Part shown: one piece after another, positions 8,401-10,670 of the stretch | Numbering within the stretch: position 1 is the stretch's first letter | Layout of the letters: every line of letters begins with the position of its first letter | Assembly: GCA_002297965.1 (NCBI GenBank) | Contig: DBLF01000035.1 | Location: forward strand, 1 to 10,670 | DNA: 10,670 nt | Reading direction: 5' to 3' | Source of the DNA: Candidatus Segatella papionis | GTDB taxonomy: Bacteria > Bacteroidota > Bacteroidia > Bacteroidales > Bacteroidaceae | Made by a program: the position numbers and the translations under genes | The notes under the pieces: model-generated | Told to the model about the DNA's origin: nothing | Database searches by the model: none | What the model saw: only the letters and a program-made list of their open reading frames with translations

Positions 8401-8713
8401 GTGCGTGTTGAGGCGTGTTTTGCTTTCTAGAAGCTTTGGCAATGACAACGGTCTTTCCTTTCAAGGTGTATGTTACTCCTTGATTGGCGAGCACCTGCTC
8501 GATGGCTTCTGCGCAATTGGATGCGTTTACAGAAACTCGTTTGTTGGTGTTTAGGTCTTTTGCCTCGTAAACAAAAGAATAGCCGCAAGTTTGTTGTAAT
8601 TTGCTGAGTGCTTGCTTAACTGTGACATTTTGCATGTTCACATTTTGTGCAGAGATACCCATGGTGAAGCACAAAGCTGCAGCTGTGAATAACATTTGCT
8701 TTTTTATCTCCAT
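5408..8713 (-). CDS. SusC/RagA-family TonB-dependent transporter with STN signalling domain
   Basis: A 1101-residue outer-membrane transporter that imports glycan fragments using TonB energy. Order of parts: signal peptide 1-22 (ISAQ|NVN); STN signalling domain about 23-93; Gln-rich linker 96-112; CarboxypepD_reg-like beta domain about 113-190 (VKGVIKDGNGEPIIGATIRVKG); TonB-box-like EEIVVVGYG (190-198); plug about 200-320 with LLIRGASTIGNASPLLVVDGV and the SusC hallmark ITILKDASAAIYGSRAANGV (290-309); then the 22-strand barrel ending in YNFGINITF with the terminal Phe expected for barrel insertion. The STN domain marks it as a transducer that reports substrate loading to a FecR-type anti-sigma factor, which is encoded just upstream. 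The start at 8713 gives a perfect signal peptide. A probable ECF-type promoter lies 46 bp upstream. Length and motifs are intact. Confidence 0.97.
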   Translation of the reverse strand: MEIKKQMLFTAAALCFTMGISAQNVNMQNVTVKQALSKLQQTCGYSFVYEAKDLNTNKRVSVNASNCAEAIEQVLANQGVTYTLKGKTVVIAKASRKQNTPQHAQQANSQRQVKGVIKDGNGEPIIGATIRVKGHESNGTISDMDGNFSLNINSGDELEVSYVGYNTKFIKTGNSSNLSVIMKEDNKALEEIVVVGYGTQKKVSVTGSMASTKGDDLAAVPTPNITNTLAGRLPGLISYNRSGEPGYDDAGLLIRGASTIGNASPLLVVDGVADRAGSLGRLDPNDIESITILKDASAAIYGSRAANGVILVTTKRGSKGDLKVQYTGNVGVSTPTVLPEMCSSWQYAELLNEITPGKYSADEIQKFKDGSDPVNYPNIDAFDTMLKPAIQTQHNVSASGGGKMVSYYVSLGYQYQDNYYKNSASNYNQYNFRSNIDITPSDLLKFSVNVAFRQEDRNSPVTGSEDIWRYLIKYNPMANIWYPGTDYGTVSSKQDNFSPATGMDNTMGYQRDRRSYLNADLTLHWEMPWITKGLSVDAGFYIDRSDVFYKNFQKKFYLYSYEDNNYVPVQQGQNILSENMNQTLGITMNARINYKHTFNKVHNLNAFVAWEQYKSRYDYLYGRRQDFVSTSIDELFAGDSNTATNDGTASETARLNYFGRVDYDYAGKYLFQFNWRYDGSENFPKGNRFGFFPGVSMGWRISEEKFWKDHVKWMDYLKLRASWGQMGNDKVSAFQYITAYTFSNPGIFGAGGGKINTGLKLNRTANPNITWEVADTWNVGIESQFLNYFNFEGDFFVTKRSNILTARNAAIPEYAGLLLPDENIGKCKSIGTEFTLGYNRQLNKDWGIHLSGNFSYSHGTIDYIDEPEETLAWQRRTGKTIGTQGSNYLMYESIGIFRTQEELDNYPHLSDARVGDVKFRDVNDDGKIDGDDKVRMDKPAVPEIMYGINLGANYKNWSLSMLWQGAARVWQYTFMEAGIIGNFTKDFYDNRWTEDNPNAKYPRTYNRDATVTGGGNYRNSFWLNNASYLRLKSIELAYNCPKSWFKGTPISGVRLCLTGYNLLTFTGIKNIDPETQENSQGWAAWNTPQSKVYNFGINITF

Positions 8714-8759
8714 GACAAATCGGTATAAGTTAATATTATAGTTGTTTAATCGACTTATA

Positions 8760-8786
8760 GACGATATTGTTAGCGCATGGGGTAGT
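8760..8786 (-). promoter_or_regulatory. Putative ECF-sigma promoter of susC and downstream genes
   Basis: Read on the minus strand, an ACTAC box (8786-8782) is followed by a 13-bp spacer and the box AATATCGTC (8768-8760), then TATAA. The same two boxes with the same 13-bp spacer stand in front of fecR, and an AAAAAAAT tract also sits at the same distance upstream in both (8804-8797 here). CGTC in the downstream box is a common feature of ECF -10 elements. No housekeeping TAnnTTTG element is visible in this gap. The predicted transcript start is roughly 40 bases before the susC ATG. The assignment to the local sigma factor is inferred from the shared motif and from the STN/FecR/sigma arrangement. 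Confidence 0.62.
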
Positions 8787-8830
8787 CAAAAAAATGATTT
8801 TTTTGTCTTTTTCTGTATTTTGTCTGTTTT

Positions 8831-9871
8831 CTAATTGATAATGATGTTCTTTCCTTTTATCTTATATGTAATCTTACCTGTAGAAGCCAATGCTTCCATA
8901 ATGTCCTTGATGCTTTGGTTCTCTTTGTAAAACGTACCATAGAAATGAAGGGAGTTTTGCTTGGATGGAGTGATGATAAACTTTACGGGATAACATCTTT
9001 CCAATTTGCTGGCAATATCTTTGAGCGATTCTCCGTTGAAGGCAATAATGCCTTTCGACCATTGTGGTTTGTTGTCTAAAGAATTTATGTCGGCTAATGT
9101 CATTTTCCTAGATTTCTTGTCAAAAACAACATGCTGATTTGGACTCAATGTGATTTCTTCTTTAGAAGCGATGCTGGTCATGTTGACTTTGCCTTCGTCT
9201 AGGGTGACGATAGCCTGTGAATCTTGCTGATAATCGCAGAAATTAAACTTGGTTCCCAATACTTTGACAATAATGTTGGGCGATTTGACAAAGAAAGGTT
9301 TGGCTCTGTCTTTTTTTACTTTAAAATATCCTTCGCCTTCTAGCTTTACGATACGATTTTTCACTCCATATCCTTGAGAATATGAAAGCTTGGAACCTCC
9401 GTTGAGTTTTACAGTTGAACCATCTGGGAGGTTTATGTCTGTGCAAGAACCGTTAGGGGTACTAACTATAATGTCTGCAAATGTATTTTGAAGATTTTTT
9501 TGTCCTTGTTGATAGGAAATATAGGTAATACCCAACAGTATCAAGAGAGAGGCAGCAATACCACCTACCCATTTATATATATAGGTATAGGCTTTTTGCT
9601 TATTGTTATCCTCGGAAATGTTGCTCACAGAAACATTATCTTCTGAGCCTGTGGATATTTTTTGCAAGAAGCGTTGATAGGCAGCGGTATAGTCATAGCT
9701 GTCTAGTTCTTCTTGGGTCATACTTGCTCCCCATATTTCTTGTAACTTTTCAAATGTTTTTTTAGCTTCCTTAGACTTGTTAATCTCGTCTTTTAGTAGT
9801 AGGATGCTAGTGGAGTCTATGTCTCCGCAAAAGTATCTGATAGCTAAATCTTCAAACTGTATCTTGTTCAT
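8831..9871 (-). CDS. FecR-family anti-sigma factor
   Basis: A 346-residue inner-membrane anti-sigma factor that holds the neighbouring ECF sigma factor until SusC signals. Residues 1-99 are a cytoplasmic, charged helical segment of the type that binds sigma. Residues 101-120 (WVGGIAASLLILLGITYISY) are the single membrane span. The periplasmic part contains the FecR domain (about 133-240), with its hallmark INLPDGSTVKLNGGSKLSY (146-164), VKLEGEGYFKVKKDRAKPFFV (175-195) and VLGTKFNF (204-211). The DUF4974-type C-terminal domain (about 270-346) is followed immediately by the stop. That last domain visibly resembles the STN domain of SusC (SKLERC...F and YKIKGKNIII against SKLQQTCGYSF and YTLKGKTVVI). 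The gene follows the sigma gene by 66 bp and carries its own putative ECF-type promoter in that gap. Confidence 0.95.
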   Translation of the reverse strand: MNKIQFEDLAIRYFCGDIDSTSILLLKDEINKSKEAKKTFEKLQEIWGASMTQEELDSYDYTAAYQRFLQKISTGSEDNVSVSNISEDNNKQKAYTYIYKWVGGIAASLLILLGITYISYQQGQKNLQNTFADIIVSTPNGSCTDINLPDGSTVKLNGGSKLSYSQGYGVKNRIVKLEGEGYFKVKKDRAKPFFVKSPNIIVKVLGTKFNFCDYQQDSQAIVTLDEGKVNMTSIASKEEITLSPNQHVVFDKKSRKMTLADINSLDNKPQWSKGIIAFNGESLKDIASKLERCYPVKFIITPSKQNSLHFYGTFYKENQSIKDIMEALASTGKITYKIKGKNIIIN

Positions 9872-9894
9872 ATATTGTATTCGTTTAAGTTATT

Positions 9895-9921
9895 GACGAT
9901 ATTTTGTCAGGAAAGTGTAGT
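9895..9921 (-). promoter_or_regulatory. Putative ECF-sigma promoter of fecR
   Basis: On the minus strand, ACTAC (9921-9917), a 13-bp spacer and AATATCGTC (9903-9895) repeat exactly the two boxes and spacing found in front of susC. An AAAAAAAT tract at 9939-9932 matches the position of the one at susC and overlaps the sigma stop codon. The spacers themselves differ, as expected for a promoter rather than a recent duplication. The box ends 23 bp before the fecR ATG. Confidence 0.58.
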
Positions 9922-9937
9922 GCAAAAGCGCATTTTT

Positions 9938-10531
9938 TTAGTTCGTTAACACACAAAAAAGCCATAGATAGCAATATTTCCCGAGTTTTTCATGTAGGGT
10001 TTTGAGGGCATTCTTGAGGTGATATTTGACGGTGTTGATGGAAATGCCTAATTCTTCTGCAATCTCTTGGTTCTTCTTGTTTTCCATTCGGCTTTTCACG
10101 AAAACTTGTTTGCATTCTGTTGGAAGGGATTCTACAGCAATGATGATTTTGTCTTCGAGCTCTTTTGAAAGCAAGGTACCATGAGGCGAGTCGTTTGATA
10201 TTTGGTTATCTATATAATAATTAGCTTTTTCTGATAGGCTAGATATGGATAGCTCTGTTTGATTTCTTTTGAGCTTGAGGATGTCGAGGCATCTATTTCT
10301 TACAGCTCTAACTAGATAACTACGGATGGAGATACTGATGTTCAATTTCTCACGATTTTTCCAAATATGATAGATAATATCTTCTACAGCTGCTTCTGCT
10401 GCAAATTTGTCATGTAGGTAAAAATTAGCAAAATGGCACAATACGGCATAATGCTTTTCGTAGAGGACGCCGTATGCCCTTTCGTTGCCAAGTTTGAGTT
10501 GCTCTAAAAGAAGTTGTTCTTCTGTATTCAT
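9938..10531 (-). CDS. ECF-type RNA polymerase sigma factor
   Basis: A 197-residue ECF sigma-70 factor of the type amplified in Bacteroidetes PULs. Region 2 covers about residues 18-88, with AYGVLYEKHYAVLCHFAN (19-36), AAVEDIIYHIWKNREKL (47-63) and SIRSYLVRAVRNRCLDILK (68-86), the -10 recognition and core-binding helices. A variable linker (about 90-125) follows. Region 4 covers about 131-183, with LPTECKQVFVKSRMENKKNQ and the helix-turn-helix IAEELGISINTVKYHLKNAL (157-176), which reads the -35 element. A hydrophobic tail CYLWLFCVLTN ends the protein. The start at 10531 is preceded directly by AGAAGG and by a housekeeping-type promoter. The likely targets are the two identical box pairs before fecR and susC. 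Confidence 0.95.
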   Translation of the reverse strand: MNTEEQLLLEQLKLGNERAYGVLYEKHYAVLCHFANFYLHDKFAAEAAVEDIIYHIWKNREKLNISISIRSYLVRAVRNRCLDILKLKRNQTELSISSLSEKANYYIDNQISNDSPHGTLLSKELEDKIIIAVESLPTECKQVFVKSRMENKKNQEIAEELGISINTVKYHLKNALKTLHEKLGKYCYLWLFCVLTN

Positions 10532-10557
10532 CCTTCTGTTTTATTTATTTAGTGTTG

Positions 10558-10590
10558 CAAAAGTAATAATAATTTTTAAAATTCCTCAAT
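10558..10590 (-). promoter_or_regulatory. Housekeeping-type Bacteroidetes promoter of the sigma gene
   Basis: On the minus strand, TACTTTTG (10565-10558) fits the Bacteroidetes -7 consensus TAnnTTTG. ATTG (10590-10587), 21 bp upstream, is a near match to the TTTG -33 box. The start codon lies 26 bp downstream, so the leader is very short. No ACTAC/AATATCGTC pair is seen here, suggesting the sigma gene is transcribed by the primary sigma factor and is not under its own control. Confidence 0.6.
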
Positions 10591-10638
10591 ATAATTTCAT
10601 TTTTTTCCCGTTTCCTGTAAATTTATGATGAGAAGTGC

Positions 10639-10668
10639 TATGTTTTTCTAAATAATATTGTATCTTTG
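10639..10668 (+). promoter_or_regulatory. Divergent housekeeping-type promoter reading out of the window
   Basis: TATCTTTG (10661-10668), followed by CA, is an excellent match to the Bacteroidetes -7 element TAnnTTTG on the plus strand. TATG (10639-10642), 18 bp upstream, is a weak -33 box. It points to a plus-strand gene starting just beyond the right edge. The roughly 130 bp between it and the sigma ATG is AT-rich and contains only the two back-to-back promoters that I can see. Confidence 0.5.
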
Positions 10669-10670
10669 CA

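Noticed and set aside
8788..8804. A7-TGA-T7 palindrome as a terminator after fecR
   Set aside because: The stem is only A-T pairs and too weak to terminate. It sits just upstream of the putative susC promoter and is more likely an AT-rich upstream element.
1..10670. CRISPR array, tRNA/rRNA, insertion sequence or phage genes
   Set aside because: No spacer-repeat pattern, RNA-gene signature, transposase, terminal inverted repeats or phage-type genes are visible.

Overview
The window is a complete, compact polysaccharide utilization locus (PUL) of a Bacteroidales bacterium. The basis is an adjacent SusC/SusD pair, Bacteroidetes-type TAnnTTTG promoter elements, an ECF sigma/FecR-type anti-sigma pair, and 'LLAQ|E'-type signal peptides. 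A Prevotella/Segatella-like gut organism is my best guess; that is an inference from general character, not a proof.

All six complete genes lie on the minus strand, so the locus reads right to left: ECF sigma factor (10531-9938), FecR-like anti-sigma factor (9871-8831), SusC-like TonB-dependent transducer/transporter with an N-terminal STN signalling domain (8713-5408), SusD-like surface glycan-binding lipoprotein (5396-3636), GH27 exo-glycosidase (3624-2278), GH97 exo-glycosidase (2167-197). The left edge (1-60) holds the last codons of an unidentified plus-strand gene. It converges on GH97, and a 21-bp tandem repeat and a bidirectional terminator lie between them. At the right edge a plus-strand promoter reads out of the window, so the locus is bounded by a convergent gene on one side and apparently a divergent gene on the other. 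There is no gap above 300 bp without a gene.

Proposed working: SusD captures an oligosaccharide at the cell surface and SusC imports it. Substrate loading of SusC is signalled through its STN domain to the periplasmic part of FecR, which frees the ECF sigma factor. The same bipartite sequence (GACTAC-like upstream box, 13-bp spacer, AATATCGTC downstream box) lies in front of both fecR and susC and is absent in front of the sigma gene. I read it as the target promoter of this sigma factor. Both enzymes carry Sec signal peptides without a lipobox and are predicted to act in the periplasm.

Active-site residues narrow the substrate. GH97 has the retaining (alpha-galactosidase / beta-L-arabinopyranosidase) layout, not the inverting SusB alpha-glucosidase layout. 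GH27 has Ile where alpha-galactosidases have the second Asp of the DD motif, as in the beta-L-arabinopyranosidase Abp. The locus may therefore remove terminal beta-L-arabinopyranose and/or alpha-D-galactose caps from a plant-type glycan. No endo-acting enzyme is present, which suggests short or already processed substrates. A strong intrinsic terminator separates GH27 from GH97, so GH97 probably depends on read-through.
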